Shown in pieces: positions 1 through 30,263 of a stretch of DNA of 36,232 bases; position 1 is the stretch's first letter, and every line of letters begins with the position of its first letter. The position numbers were made by a program, and so were the translations under genes. The DNA comes from Echinostoma caproni (taxonomy: Eukaryota > Platyhelminthes > Trematoda > Plagiorchiida > Echinostomatidae): positions 20,311 through 56,542 of the forward strand of contig UZAN01039455.1 of NCBI GenBank assembly GCA_900618425.1. The letters are read 5' to 3'. Below the pieces are notes generated by a model that was given only the letters and a program-made list of their open reading frames with translations, did not search any database and had not been told where the DNA came from.

Positions 1-354
1 GGGGAGTTTGATAAATGCATCAAAGCTGGTAAATTAACCAGTGTAATCAGATTTTCCTGGTTTGCATTGAATGTTGTTAAGTGTACTTTGTTCGTCGATA
101 AGCTAGGCAGGCATAAACAAAAGTAGGGAAGTCAACTCAGGANTCAGGAAGGTGAAATATATCCTTGAATGGGTGTCTCGAGTAAGTTGATGTACCACAA
201 GTGTTAGGTAAAGGAAGTTGGCTTCACGTGAGTCAGCCGCCAAGTATCAGTACATTTCACTTGTGTGAGCACAAAGTTTATCAGTGTAGCTGAATACACT
301 GTCCTTCTTCACGGCCAGTTCTGCGACTCCCCTGACTGAGGTTTTCATTCCCCA
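1..354. other. Non-coding, probably last intron of upstream GALE copy
   Basis: No coding signal or recognised repeat is visible. It precedes the Penelope-like and hammerhead material and probably belongs to the intron before the GALE terminal exon at 1337. One ambiguous base (n) is at 143. Confidence 0.4.
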
Positions 355-472
355 TTAGCCTGTCTGGATTTTCAGAGGCCCCAGACCCTTTTGTTGGTCT
401 TGGGTGTAGCATTTACTGTTCGGGAGATCGTTAATTCCGCACGGGATAAGTGCATTCAAATGCAATGCAAGA

Positions 473-511
473 GCACTGGACAGCTGTTTCGTCCTGTTTG
501 GGACTCGTTTG
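473..511 (-). ncRNA. Hammerhead ribozyme remnant (type I)
   Basis: Read on the minus strand, this holds stem II (gtcc/ggac, 491-504), the invariant GAAA (487-490), a short palindromic stem III acagctgt (480-487), a permitted cleavage base C at 479, and the 3' strand of stem I, cagtgc (473-478). The 5' core should be CTGANGA but reads CAAACGA (505-511), and no partner for stem I follows, so it should be inactive. The break falls where the 105-bp inverted repeat begins. Hammerheads are known in Penelope-like elements and in fluke SINEs, and both kinds of sequence occur here. Confidence 0.65.
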
Positions 512-611
512 CGGTTATTCCTAGTCATGCTCTTACATATCATACAGTGGAAAAAGTTCTTACATAATCATAGCCATTGGCTCATTTTAAAGTCAATATT
601 CGGAGGTAGAG
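507..611. repeat. 105-bp inverted repeat, left arm
   Basis: The reverse complement matches 996-1100 with about 4 mismatches in 105 (hand count). The two arms enclose a Penelope-like coding fragment. This agrees with terminal repeats of Penelope-like elements, which can be inverted, although a fold-back insertion is also possible. Confidence 0.85.
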
Positions 612-622
612 GTGGAGGTTTG

Positions 623-892
623 TCTCAACGTGTTAGGGAGCACCACCCGCGATAATTGAGTCAGGGAAAAGCCGGCTGTATGCCAAGCGCCATTGTGGGG
701 CATCTCGTCGACACCGGCCTCAAGATCGATCCGGAGAAAGCTTTTGATGCGGTTTATCGCATCCCAATCAATCGATCGAAGGCGGCCCGAGTTTGGACAC
801 TAGCTATGGCCGAGGTGATCGCCATTCGCTTACTAGGCCCCAACCTGTGTGCCCAAAAGCGATTGGTGCAAGCGCTCCAATTGCCTTGACCG
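623..892 (+). pseudogene. Penelope-like retroelement, C-terminal GIY-YIG region fragment
   Basis: The + frame contains PSAIVGHLVDTG, then IDPEKAFDAVYRIP, then LAMAEVIAIR and LCAQKRLVQALQLP. This resembles the tail of Penelope-like proteins after the GIY-YIG endonuclease: a conserved His/Asp-Thr-Gly stretch, an Ala-Glu-x-Ile-x-Ile-Arg segment, and an ending in Leu-Pro-Trp. The frame extends upstream through RVREHHPR to an in-frame TAA at 653-655. At the end, the expected Trp codon is TGA (887-889). The reverse transcriptase part is absent, so this is a dead 5'-truncated copy. It sits between the arms of a 105-bp inverted repeat, probably in the last intron of the upstream GALE copy. The Penelope assignment is from memory of the family, not a search. 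Confidence 0.65.
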
Positions 893-995
893 GGTGTGAA
901 AACCAAGACAGAACATGACGTGTCACTGGACCCAAGTGGGGAAAGGTCACATCAACTAACACGTTAAACTTTCCTACACACACACACCCATTACT

Positions 996-1100
996 CTCTA
1001 ACTCCGAATATTGACTTTAAAATGAGCCAATGGCTATGATTATGTAACAACTTTTTCCACTATATGATATGTAAGAGCATGACTAGGAATAACCGAAAAC
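996..1100. repeat. 105-bp inverted repeat, right arm
   Basis: Reverse complement of 507-611 at about 96% identity by hand count. It starts about 100 bases after the Penelope-like fragment and just after a short CA-rich run at 975-989. Confidence 0.85.
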
Positions 1101-1336
1101 AATTGTTCGCTCACCGACTCGTTTCCTCAATGCTATCATGGGAATATTCAAGCTTTTACCATCAAGAGAGTCTAAAACCTATGAACAGTCAAATGGGCTA
1201 ATCCAAATATGATACTCTAAATTAATTGAGCAGTCCGATCAACCTGATGACCGTCAATTATAAGAGTTTGAAGGTCCAAACCGAGTGTTCGCTATTCGAT
1301 TCCATCGCTTACCATCTGTTATGTCTTTTGCTTCAG

Positions 1337-1393
1337 AGAATGTGCGAGGATCAGTGGCGATGGCAAGTGAAGAATCCACGTGGATATGAATGA
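1337..1393 (+). CDS. GALE: Upstream GALE paralogue, terminal exon (partial gene)
   Basis: After a pyrimidine-rich acceptor ending ttgcttcag, an 18-codon frame reads RMCEDQWRWQVKNPRGYE and stops with TGA. This is the C-terminus of UDP-glucose/galactose 4-epimerase, whose family ends in a Met-Cys-Glu-Asp-x-Trp-x-Trp-Gln-x-x-Asn-Pro-x-Gly-Tyr pattern. It has the same length (57 bases) and phase as the terminal exon at 30207-30263 and differs at about 10 positions. The remaining exons lie before the window, so function cannot be judged. It may belong to an intact neighbour gene or be a stray duplicated exon; the clean splice acceptor and stop favour a real gene end. Confidence 0.85.
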   Translation, partial: RMCEDQWRWQVKNPRGYE

Positions 1394-4300
1394 ACTGTGT
1401 CCGTGTTTTGAGGCATGGCCTACACAGAACCCACACAGTGCCTTGTTTTCATGTGATCTAAGTAAGCCCAATGAATCTGTCGGGCCCGTACACACCGATC
1501 CAGTTATGATTCCGATCTCCCCCTTTTCCTCGGGGGCCACACGGCCCCAGCTGAATAATGTGATTTACATATAGACAAATTTGTTTTCTTTTTTAACTTG
1601 CAAATTTCGATCTTGTTTGTAAAATGAAGGATTTACCAATTACTCTTGATAAAATAGTCTGTTTCAGAGTTTTCAGATTATTTTTGATATTAGTCATGTT
1701 GAATTCTTTGGTACACGTTGTCCAAAACCCCCGAGTAATTAGTTACCTTTCCCCGTCCCCGTGCCCCCCTCCCCGCTCCCACCGGTTGAACGAGGCCGGC
1801 CCTAAGTCTCTCCGGTCACTCAGACGTAGTTAAATCAACTTTTTGTGCTTCAGTTTACTGTATTGTTAGATCGGTCACCCAATAACAAGATTCCGTTCCA
1901 AGCAAGTCAACTGGAAAGCAACGAGACAATGAAAGTAGGCATCCAATAGTAGATTTTCAGTGGTTTTAGTTGAAACCTTTTTCTAGCGCAAAATAAAATA
2001 AAAATAAAGAATTCAGCACTAAGAAGGCAAGTTCAGCTGTTCCCGGGCCAACATTTGTACTAACTAATATGATTACATTGGGCACGTGAAACCTGGAACC
2101 CGCGAACCGTTCGACTGATCGACTGATGATGCATGTAAACTGTTTTCTGCTTACAGCAGTTTTCATGTATTTATCACAAATACGCAAACTTGAGTATTTC
2201 TTTCACTATCTCAGTCGTGTGACGAATGACAAGCGAAAAGTGAAATCGGTTATGTGATGCGTGTGTAAGTCTCAAATGGCATGTGCCAGACGGGAAACCC
2301 TGTTGATGTCGATCTGACGTTTCATGGAATAGTTAAACAGTTACGTAGATTGTGGCAGATTGCAACCGTCCGGCCTTGTTGTTTAGGCTCTGATTATACG
2401 TACGGAATTCTTCGATGGATGGAATCGAGCCAACAGGAGGGGATGCTGTATTTTTTACTGTCATGAATTCGAAATTGTGATGGTTGAGAGTTGTCTTGTC
2501 TTATACCGGTCAAGACATGTATTGCATACGCTTAGCGGTCGTTTACCGCCCCACGTCCCATTCGTATGTGCCGCTTTAAGGTAAATAACAAAAAGACAAT
2601 GTGGAGCTCATTAGTGAATGTGGGGATGAGAACTGAGAAACTTCCTGGGTGCTAATGCATGGAGAAGACATTTTTCACGTGCTTTGCGCTTATCGACATC
2701 GTTGTCTCATATAAATCGCTGAATTTTGGAACACTTATCATTCCGAACACTTAATAGACTGACTAAATACATCGAGACCCATTGCAAATGGTAGGGGACC
2801 AAAGGTAACTTATGGAAAGTTCTGATACCCTTTTTCCACGTCCGGCGTGTCATGCCATGTTGCATCCCTGTGACGTGATTACGGTCATGGACACGAATGT
2901 ACCAACCGGTCCTAAAGGCCACACTTCCCATCGTCTCCTCATTCATAACTACATATTTATTCGGTTTCACATGTTCGGCAAGTTATGTCGGACAAACGAT
3001 GAGACATTTTTCACAAAGGTCTGGCTAATTATGGGATGCAAGAAAACAGTAATCAGTACGATGATGGCCTATCTCGCTGATACCACGCACTAGATAGACA
3101 ACGACGCATTTAAAATCATTTACACAGTGGCCCAGAACAAGTAGAAGCATTCTCGGTAACGTCCATCGTTAACGGCGAAAGTAGTAGAAATATGAATTCT
3201 GAACCCACCACTATGCAAACAGAAGAAAACGGTTGTCGCACTCCATTTGCATCGACCCCTCCCTAACTTAGAGGCCGAACCGAACCATGATCTCGATAAA
3301 GTTGTGATGACGCAACATGGTGTGGTGACATGTCGCTCGTGAATATAAGGTCGGCTGAAATTTCCAGAAATAACTTTGATTCCACCACTCCATGTGCTCC
3401 TATAGAACTTGATCGACAATGTCGTTCTGTTCCATTTACCTTGACACCAAACAAGTTCGTTTCCATCGTGTGTATACGCACAGTTCGAATGGTAAATGCC
3501 CGAAGATGATGTTAAGAAAACAAGCTTGATTGCTGTTTTGTTATTTCGGTATTTTGATTGGAATATTCCACGCATGACTCTAATTTGTCCCATTTCAAAT
3601 CACTGTATTGGGTTCACTTGCCCTAAAGTTGTGAGATACTACTCACATTTGTAAGTAGTACGCAAAATAATGCAGTCGGTGGTTTCTTTCAACGAGCAAA
3701 AATGACTAAGACCACTGAGAGTGAATTGCCGTGCTCCAAATAATAACAATGTACAGCTCCGTTTGTTACCTTGTGTGTTGCTGGAAAGTGTGATGACATG
3801 TTTTAAATGAGATATATTGTTGTTTGTGTGCCAAATTAGCGATAATCTGATGGTAATCCGCAATAAACGACCATCCTCAACCAGGATGAGGCTTGTGGAA
3901 TTATAACGCTAAAACGTATTCCAACTAGTGTCACTACCACGGCTCGTATAAATGCGTCCATTACAAGTCAAGTCAAATCAAATCAGTAGTAACTCTGTGC
4001 ACCCGGGAAGGTGAATTTTCAGCATTTTACATACCATACTTGTGGATGCAGATTTACAGAATTATACAAAATGAAACAGTAATCAGTGAAAATCACCATG
4101 GTCAACAAAGCAAGCGAGTAAGCAATTCTGTGGAAACTTTCTCCTCAAGTTCTTCTCAAGTAGACGTGCAAGATGTGACGAAACAGAACGACCATTGGAA
4201 GAGGTGGGTGCAGATAAAAGTTTGAACTATGAGCGTGTGGATGATGTAGATAGAGCTTTTGAAAATTAGTTGAGTGTCCGAGAGTAATTTGACAGTAAAA

Positions 4301-6180
4301 TTTTCACATGTTTGTAGATGCCCGTTTATGATAGAGTCTGCCAGTTTATCTTTGACGATGCCACCACATTAATAGATGTGTTTTAGAGATTTCGCCATTA
4401 AGCAAATGTCTTTTATCCACGTACCGGGGAGCAGTAAAACCAAGCGGAGAGGGGGCATTCATGCATTCACAAAAGTAACAATCAACTTATGGGGAAGAGA
4501 AAGTATTCTTCATCCGAGAGAGACGTATGTCAGCATTTTAACTTTCTAACAGAATATGTTGTGATTCTTCAAGAAAGTGGGAGAGAGTAATAACTTCGGC
4601 TTCTTCAAACGACCTATTTGCGTTATGAGGTAGTCAGAGATTCTTAACTTGTGAACACCCTGCTGATTATATCATCTCCATCAGTTGACCAGATTTACGA
4701 GCTAAAATTATCGATTCTGGTTTCCTTTTTCCTTCTTTAAGTTGTTATGTTCTGTTTTCACTACTGAGGGAGGGAAAGTGTGGAAAACAAATAGTTTCTG
4801 ACATCGTTGTAACTGCGTTTTTAATGAAGACGGTCCTGAAGAGGTTTAGTTACCCTTACGGCGTCTTTGCGTCATTTCATCGTGTCACGTCATTTCTCGA
4901 TGGGTCTTCCCGAAAAATAATTTTAGGACCAGTCACAATGGCTAGTAAGAAAGCGCATTTGGGGAAACACACCGGGTGTTGGCAAACCATACGGTACAAC
5001 TGTGATGAGAGCTCAGATCATAGCACAGCAGCTTACTCGCATCGGATGTCACGTGACTGGTCGGCCTCGCTATCGATCTCGTCAGTCTTGGCAGTCCTAA
5101 TGATTGTCGATCTGTATTTCACCCGCTGACCCTATAAATCGTGTTGACACAATTGCAGTCAGTCAGTTCCATTTAACTGACCTGTGTTCTTCTCAAATCG
5201 GGGCGTGCAGTTATGACAATGGTGTCTCTTTGATCAATCAATCCAGAAGTCTTACTTCCAACTGTGACCTCAGTGGTTGATCCTTTTGATGGACAGAATT
5301 GTAGCCACCACGATTCATAAACATACTAATTGATGGCTTCCAATACAACAATTGGCGTTTTTTCGTGAAACGTTTTCTGTTGCGCCATCCCTCTACCTTC
5401 CTCAAGTGATGATGTTAATAAAATACCAAGTCACTCGAATCACCAATTTAAACTTTTTCTTTTTGGTTTTGAGGAGTACCGGGTTACCGCTATGCCGTGC
5501 CGTTTGGTTTTCGAAAGGATTAACTCAGCCAAGATTTCCTGCTTCCAGGTGGGAAAGAAGACGGTACATAATGTCTTCCCCCGGTAGTAATCGGACTTAT
5601 GTATCATGCCATGTATCATGCGTGAGGAGGGGCGAAGGTGGGGTGAACCGGTAAAATTTTGATGTCTGTGGTAATCATTGACCACCGGGATTAAACTCTT
5701 CTGTTCACAAAACGCGCACGCCGAACTATTTTGACCGACTGTAGTCCGAATGCACCGCCATCCGCACCACCGGCCAAAATTGCTTGGATGATCGACTAGG
5801 CTTGCAAGAAGCACCCCATGTGGGCAGTTATTTACGATGAGTGTGTGGTCGCAAGATCTTGGCTACAAACAAAACGTGGTTGAGCAAGCCTGAAAATCAA
5901 TGGGACGGAGATACACGGATGGAATGAGTGTGTGGAAATCGCGAGGTGTGGAGGAGAGTTATGTTACAGATTGAGAAGAGATTTTTGGTGTGATGGGAAA
6001 AGCGGAAACCATGACATACTGGATGAGCAGTAAGAGGCGCTGCTGGAACAGAATCATAATCTTTCACGAAAACGAACATCCTCCGAAGTAACGCAATTCT
6101 TTGTATCTTGGTTTTTAAACGAGCAAGCTGATTGCACGGACAGAAGCGCAGTGCGACACAGGATTACCGCAATGCAACAG
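1394..6180. other. Intergenic, no gene recognised
   Basis: This follows the stop of the upstream GALE copy. The first hundred or so bases should be its 3' UTR, but no convincing AATAAA was found. There is a C-rich run near 1750-1785. The longest open frame is on the minus strand at 3120-3593 (157 codons); it has no recognised domain and nothing marks it as a gene. Confidence 0.4.
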
Positions 6181-6189
6181 CTTTCACAC

Positions 6190-6330
6190 CCTCAAACGAT
6201 CTCCAAGTACATTCCGTTCAGGCACCATGTTTTAGCTTCAATCAGAACAGAAAATTCTTTTACAAACTGTTGCTTCTACCGCTCAGGTGCGCCGTCTCTT
6301 TGGCATGTCTGAATCGTTAAAGGAGAGGAG
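6190..6330. repeat. Dispersed repeat, copy A
   Basis: It shares aagtacattccgttcaggc, then a cttcaat block, gccgtctctttggcatg and a purine-rich ggagaggagag end, in the same order and spacing as 9535-9695. The family is not recognised. Confidence 0.45.
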
Positions 6331-6504
6331 AGAAAACCCTATCAGTTCAAACATAAATGACTTCAACTGATCATAACGAAAACAAAGGTAATATCTCAGA
6401 TAGATGTTCGCAAGATGAGAGTTAAAGTTAGAGTTTTATTATGGAAATTACCCACAAGCTACTGCTTGTCTTGTCTCCATAGCGTATTTACACAGTTTAA
6501 TCAG

Positions 6505-6800
6505 CTAAAAATGATAAATGTAGTCTTCAGCGAATTTTCGGTCTGTTTGGTTGTGTAGGAACCAAAGATGTGCCGAGGTTTCATCAATTCCCCGCTTGAA
6601 AGGTTCAATAGTTGGTGCAAAAACGATGTGAGATGGAAGATTGTTCCAACCGGTGAACACTTTGACTGCAAAAGATTGATGCCGGCATTCCAGTCGGCAC
6701 TTTGAAATCAGTAAGACATATGTTGGACGACAACTTGGGCAGCGGTCGATACAGGTGGTTCGGGTCCTGCACTATTTGATTGATACATAACTGGTGGCAA
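6505..6800 (-). pseudogene. CR1/jockey-like LINE, reverse transcriptase C-terminus
   Basis: On the minus strand a frame ending in TAG at 6505-6507 contains RLECRHQSFAVKVFTGWNNL followed by PSHIVFAPTIEPFKRGID. This matches the end of many CR1/jockey-type reverse transcriptases, where an Arg/Phe-rich segment is followed by Trp-Asn-x-Leu-Pro and then Phe-Lys-x-x-(Leu/Ile)-Asp. Further 5' the frame is broken, but QIVQDPNHLYRPLPKLSSN is still seen in another phase. It is a truncated, frameshifted relic in the intergenic region. Confidence 0.7.
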
Positions 6801-6809
6801 ACACGGGAA

Positions 6810-8530
6810 AATAGAGAAAAGAGGCTACCTTACTGATCCCGGTTCGATTTTCAGGGGAATAATATCTGTTGATTTACCAAGTTCTGTAATTGCCATAATG
6901 ATTCATTTTCGTTTAAAACGTACTCACAGAAGCTCGTTTAAGGAAATGAAGCAAATGTGTATTATGTTTTCTTTTGCACAAGAAGAACAACGTTTGGATT
7001 GGGTAAATTACCTAGGTTCACTAAACGAGGGTGGTTAGGAGATTAGCGTGTCAAATAGATTACTGTTGCCAGGTGCAATACACTGTACAACTGGCAAATT
7101 GTGTTGACAGCGTATCATTGAACAACGTTTTATCGGTGATGGCTCAATCAGGGGCGATGTAGTCAAATTAAGTGAATAAATGCTGCCAGATTGTAGTAAA
7201 AGAAAAAAGGATTTAACGCAAAAGTCTTTTCCTTCAGACTGTGATAGTGTCGTTGATAACGTGTTATCCTGGAGTCAAATCAAGTCAATTATTTGCTTTA
7301 TGCACTCCGACAGGTGAATGCGCAGTAGCCACATGGTAAAAGTGGAACGAATTGCTAAGCAAAATTGCACCAGATTTGTGGATAGCAAGAACAAAACAAA
7401 GCAATTCGAGATAGTTCAGAAGCGCACACTCCTCAAGGATTTCAGCCTTCAACTTGTCGTGACCACGTGAGTAATTGGGTTTGAGACTCAGCAACGTCTT
7501 CAGGACATCTTCTTGTTGAATAGTAAAGGGTTTTTTAACCGCTGAGGTCAGTGTTTGTGCTGTCAGTGGTAGGCCCCGTCTTTCTGTTTCTAGTTACTTT
7601 ATTCAATGTTCTATTTAGCACCTCAACGATTATTGTTTTTCGAAAAATGACTTGAGGATTGGCCACTCAATTGCTTTATGTTGTTCATGGTCTCTCGGCA
7701 GGTTTTGTTGTGCAGACGTGTGCGAGTGTATATGCCGTTCAGTCAATGTAGCTTACCTTTGATATTAAGTGATAAAATTTTACTCCCTGAGAAGCTTTGC
7801 GTTTGTTTGTCCTTGCTTCCTTGCTTTAAAATAACTGTTACAGATGAGGAGATGAAATGTAGTCAAAGTGAATGTGTACTGTCTCTCAAGAGTAGCAAAC
7901 GTTTGAATGCTGTGTTAGGTGAATACAATAGATGGACGAATTGCGGTTCTAGAACATAGTGAGATCTGTCTGGGAAACCATCGAAATGAACTTATCTAGG
8001 TTCTCTGGGTTACATATAAGTTTCCTTCGTACGGTGTCGCAACTTTTCATAAACGATATGTATTTGAACTTTCTGTGCACTTTTGGGGAAACTTTACCGA
8101 GGGAATGATCGAAAAACTGAAAAAAGTGTTGGCTGATACTGTAGAAAGAATGGCATTATTTATAAAACACATGTCCATAAGCATTTAGCCTTGTTCGGAA
8201 ACTCACTATGTTTGCCAAATCCAGGGTAGTCAAAAATCTGATATCACCACAGATGATACATAGCACGAGATCAAGATAACTCATCAAAGCTATTGAAAAA
8301 GTACCTGAAAAATGAAGAATTTTCATCTAAAGGACAAGCAGGGTGAATATAAATGTTGGCTAAGACAATCGCTCGATAGCTACTTAGGTGCCTAAGCTTG
8401 CACTTTTACACGGAGGCACAAATGTAACCGGCAATTGAGTGTCACAAGCACCTAAGGCCTTGGAAACAAAGCGCTCAACCAAAACAATTCCAGAAATTCA
8501 ACTTTATTGTGTCAGAAGTTTCAGGGATAG
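6810..8530. other. Intergenic, nothing recognised
   Basis: Only short, unrelated open frames occur on both strands. The stretch between the two minus-strand LINE relics may be too decayed retroelement to recognise. Confidence 0.35.
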
Positions 8531-8539
8531 GGAGAACAA

Positions 8540-9436
8540 GGTGAAATCATCTTCTTTTTAAGGCAGGGTTATTAATCGGGGAACAATAGAACCAGTGTGA
8601 AAGGATGAACTGAAGAATAGATTTATGCGCAGCGGTAATTTTCCTGAGACTGTATGGGTAAAAAGAAAACCTTGAAACTTTGTATAAACGCAGCTAACGT
8701 GAGCAGACCAGGACAGATTACGACTGAGTGTGACACCGAACTATGTAACGAAATCACACTTGGGGGTCCTTTGATTATTAACTGTGGGATCGAAGAGATC
8801 ACTTATCATTGACAACTTAAGGGTCGGTTTTAAGATCAAAGAGAAAATTTGTGCACTCACTAATGTTGATTACAACGGATTATGGTAAAAACCAATTGAA
8901 CAGTCCATTACAGGGAGGAAAATGTCTGGACTAGGTCAAGAAAATCAAATGCTTCGACACAATCAATAAAGCTCAACCAGGTGGTACCTGCATCTTTTTC
9001 CAAGATGGATGCAGCAGAATGTACAATATTGGGGACAGCGCCACTTAAGGACAAATGGGATTTATCGGTAAATTGTAGGGGATTATGGGAAACTCACAAG
9101 GGGTATTTATCAAGCGTTAGACAAAAACACAGATGTGCAGAAAATTGGACGGTAATTTCACAATCCAGTCTTCGGACCTGGTCTAACCCAGGCTCACCTC
9201 TAGTAATAAGGGATCGTTCCGGATAAAAAAACAGTACATACTGAACAATTCAGTAACAGCCAATGCATGCTAACCGGTGCATGCTTGGAACCAATAGAGT
9301 GCTCTAATCGATCAGGACCACGAGCTTTGCTGTCATTGAGTTCCCGAAAGGCCTGGAGAACCTCGCTCGGAGAAACAGGTTCAGTTGCTTCATGGATTGC
9401 AAACGGTGGAATGGAGCTTGAGGCAGCTTGAGACAA
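8540..9436 (-). pseudogene. CR1/jockey-like LINE, decayed reverse transcriptase
   Basis: On the minus strand the conserved blocks appear in the right order. From the high-coordinate end they are PSEVLQAFRELNDSKARGPD (finger/palm entry), GTIPYY followed by AWVRPGPKTGL and NYRPI (about 9110-9240), FIDCVEAFDFLDLVQ (motif A, 8930-8975), then FGVTLSRNLSWSAHV (thumb, about 8690-8740). The distance from the GPD block to motif A, about 350 bases, fits an intact enzyme. The blocks lie in different frames with several stops, so this is a dead copy. The low-coordinate boundary is uncertain. Confidence 0.75.
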
Positions 9437-9534
9437 TGAACAGATGACTTAGTTTATCAGTATTGAGACCAGAGCTGATCTGTGAGACATAGTGTTTCCA
9501 CAAAGCAGATCACGTCTCACGACAGCCTTAATTA

Positions 9535-9695
9535 CCTGAAACAGTCACAAGGTACATTCTGTTCAGGTGCCTTACTTCAATTCTAATCCGAATGGTGATC
9601 CATTTCTACTTTTGCGGCTAGAGGTCATATGAGCCGTCTCTCTATACCATGACGGAGTCACTTAGTGGAGGGAGGGAGAGAGAAAGAAGGTTAGG
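9535..9695. repeat. Dispersed repeat, copy B
   Basis: Diverged copy of 6190-6330 in the same orientation: aggtacattctgttcaggtg, a cttcaattc block, gccgtctctctataccatga, and a ggagggagggagagagaaag purine tail. It lies just upstream, in the element's sense, of the minus-strand LINE relic. Confidence 0.45.
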
Positions 9696-9699
9696 GTGA

Positions 9700-11220
9700 T
9701 TAGGAGGGTAGGAACAAAACGATCAAGACCACCAGTTGTAATGCACAAAGAATGATCAATACAAGTAGCAAATTGTGTTCATATAATAAACGCAACTCAG
9801 GATTGGATGGGTGTTTCAGGAGCAACATAACGTCACAAAACACATACAAGAGAATCTGATGAGCAAGCGTGGTTTGTAGTGAATAAAAGTACTACCGACC
9901 GGAACTTGACTTGAATACATTCCATCTATTCCTAGTGGAGAAATTATTTAAACACACACCAATTGGCTGTTACACCCAGTTCGGTTGACGGTGATCACTC
10001 TGGTCCACCCTCGGTTGCGAAATTTCAAAACACGTTCACTCCTGCAAATATCGAAACTGTCGACTTAGACAACTTTCCGGGAGGAAAATGATGCGAACAC
10101 TTGTGAATTATTTCCGATGCACCGGCTGCCGGACATCACTGATATTTTTCCACGAGTGAGTGGAGTTATCATTTAAATAGAACTTGATGGAATTTCACCT
10201 CAGTGCAATGCTTATTGTGATGAGAATGAATCCTGTTTATCAATATTTTGCTGCAGTACCTCACGGAATGAAAAAAATAATAAATTCAAATGTTAGACCC
10301 AAAAATGCTCATAAATTTGAAAAAAGAACTGAAGAAAAGAACTGAAGAACATCATTTGATTTAGAGAATTTGACGAATTGGGGTAAAACTTGCAAAATCG
10401 TGAATATCGGCAGTTAATTGATTAAACTGCCATGATTAGCCCCAGTTCCGCAAAGCGTCAATACTATTCTCCTTTGAAGTCTACCGGATCACTAGTTGAG
10501 TGTTTATTTCAAAAACCGGTTCTTTATATCGCTTAACGGCAGGTAAACAGCGTGGAACTTATTTGTCCTCGACATCTGATTCATTATGATACAGCCAATG
10601 TGTTTAAAATATTACTTCCGTGATGCATATTTGATAGATCATAATTGCAACTGTTCCATTTGCGATCACACCGACATTTTCCAGCGTGTTTGCAGCGTAA
10701 TAAGCTGAGATCATGCGCGTAGATCATATTGACCAGGAAATTGATGGAAGGCGTATGAAACACAGCCACGCAAACATTGGTCAAGGGGTTGATCGATATA
10801 TCAGGCATGGACGTAAAACACATATATGGGACCTTTCTGGGCAAGGTAATTAAGAATTACCATTGTGACTGTAATTGAGATAGTGATAAGAAAATTCCAG
10901 TTTACTTGCATTAGGACTAACAAATGTCACTTAAAAGATCCGTTTGAGAAACGTTAGCACGAAATGATAATTTTTAAGGTCAGGTTTGGTAATAATCGAT
11001 TTAAAACCGGTAACTAAATTAGATTCCCTCTGATGTATCTCGAATTCAAACGAGAAATGTCTCTTCGCTGTGTATCACAAGGAACTGATGATGACAAATT
11101 TTTTCCACACTCCGTTCGAAAATCTTTCTTTAATTCATCCGAACATATTCAGGCAGCTAATTTGGATTATTCAGTCCTTAGGTTTTCTAATTCACATGTG
11201 AACCAATGATGTGGCCAGCA
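9700..11220. other. Intergenic region 5' of GALE copy 2
   Basis: No coding signal or recognised repeat. The minus-strand open frame at 10584-10844 (86 codons) matches nothing known to me. The distal promoter of GALE copy 2 may lie here. Confidence 0.35.
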
Positions 11221-11227
11221 ATTCTGG

Positions 11228-11235
11228 CCAATCAG
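11228..11235 (+). promoter_or_regulatory. Candidate CCAAT box of GALE copy 2
   Basis: The sequence CCAATCAG lies about 117 bases before the GALE start codon, a plausible position for a proximal promoter element. No clear TATA box lies between it and the ATG. The motif is short and could be chance. Confidence 0.3.
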
Positions 11236-11324
11236 ATTTGACCAGTCCGGTTACGCTTACTGGTCGTTCGGCTGATAATCCTTACACATACAACCTTGGC
11301 AACGTGTCCACAGCATTCGGCTGA

Positions 11325-30263
<18,939 letters not shown>

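Noticed and set aside
1254..1540. Minus-strand open frames over the first GALE terminal exon
   Set aside because: The + strand encodes a clear GALE C-terminus with acceptor and stop; the minus frames are shadows.
3120..3593. 157-codon minus-strand open frame, the longest non-repeat one
   Set aside because: No recognisable domain, no splice or promoter context, and a competing open frame on the same strand; probably chance.
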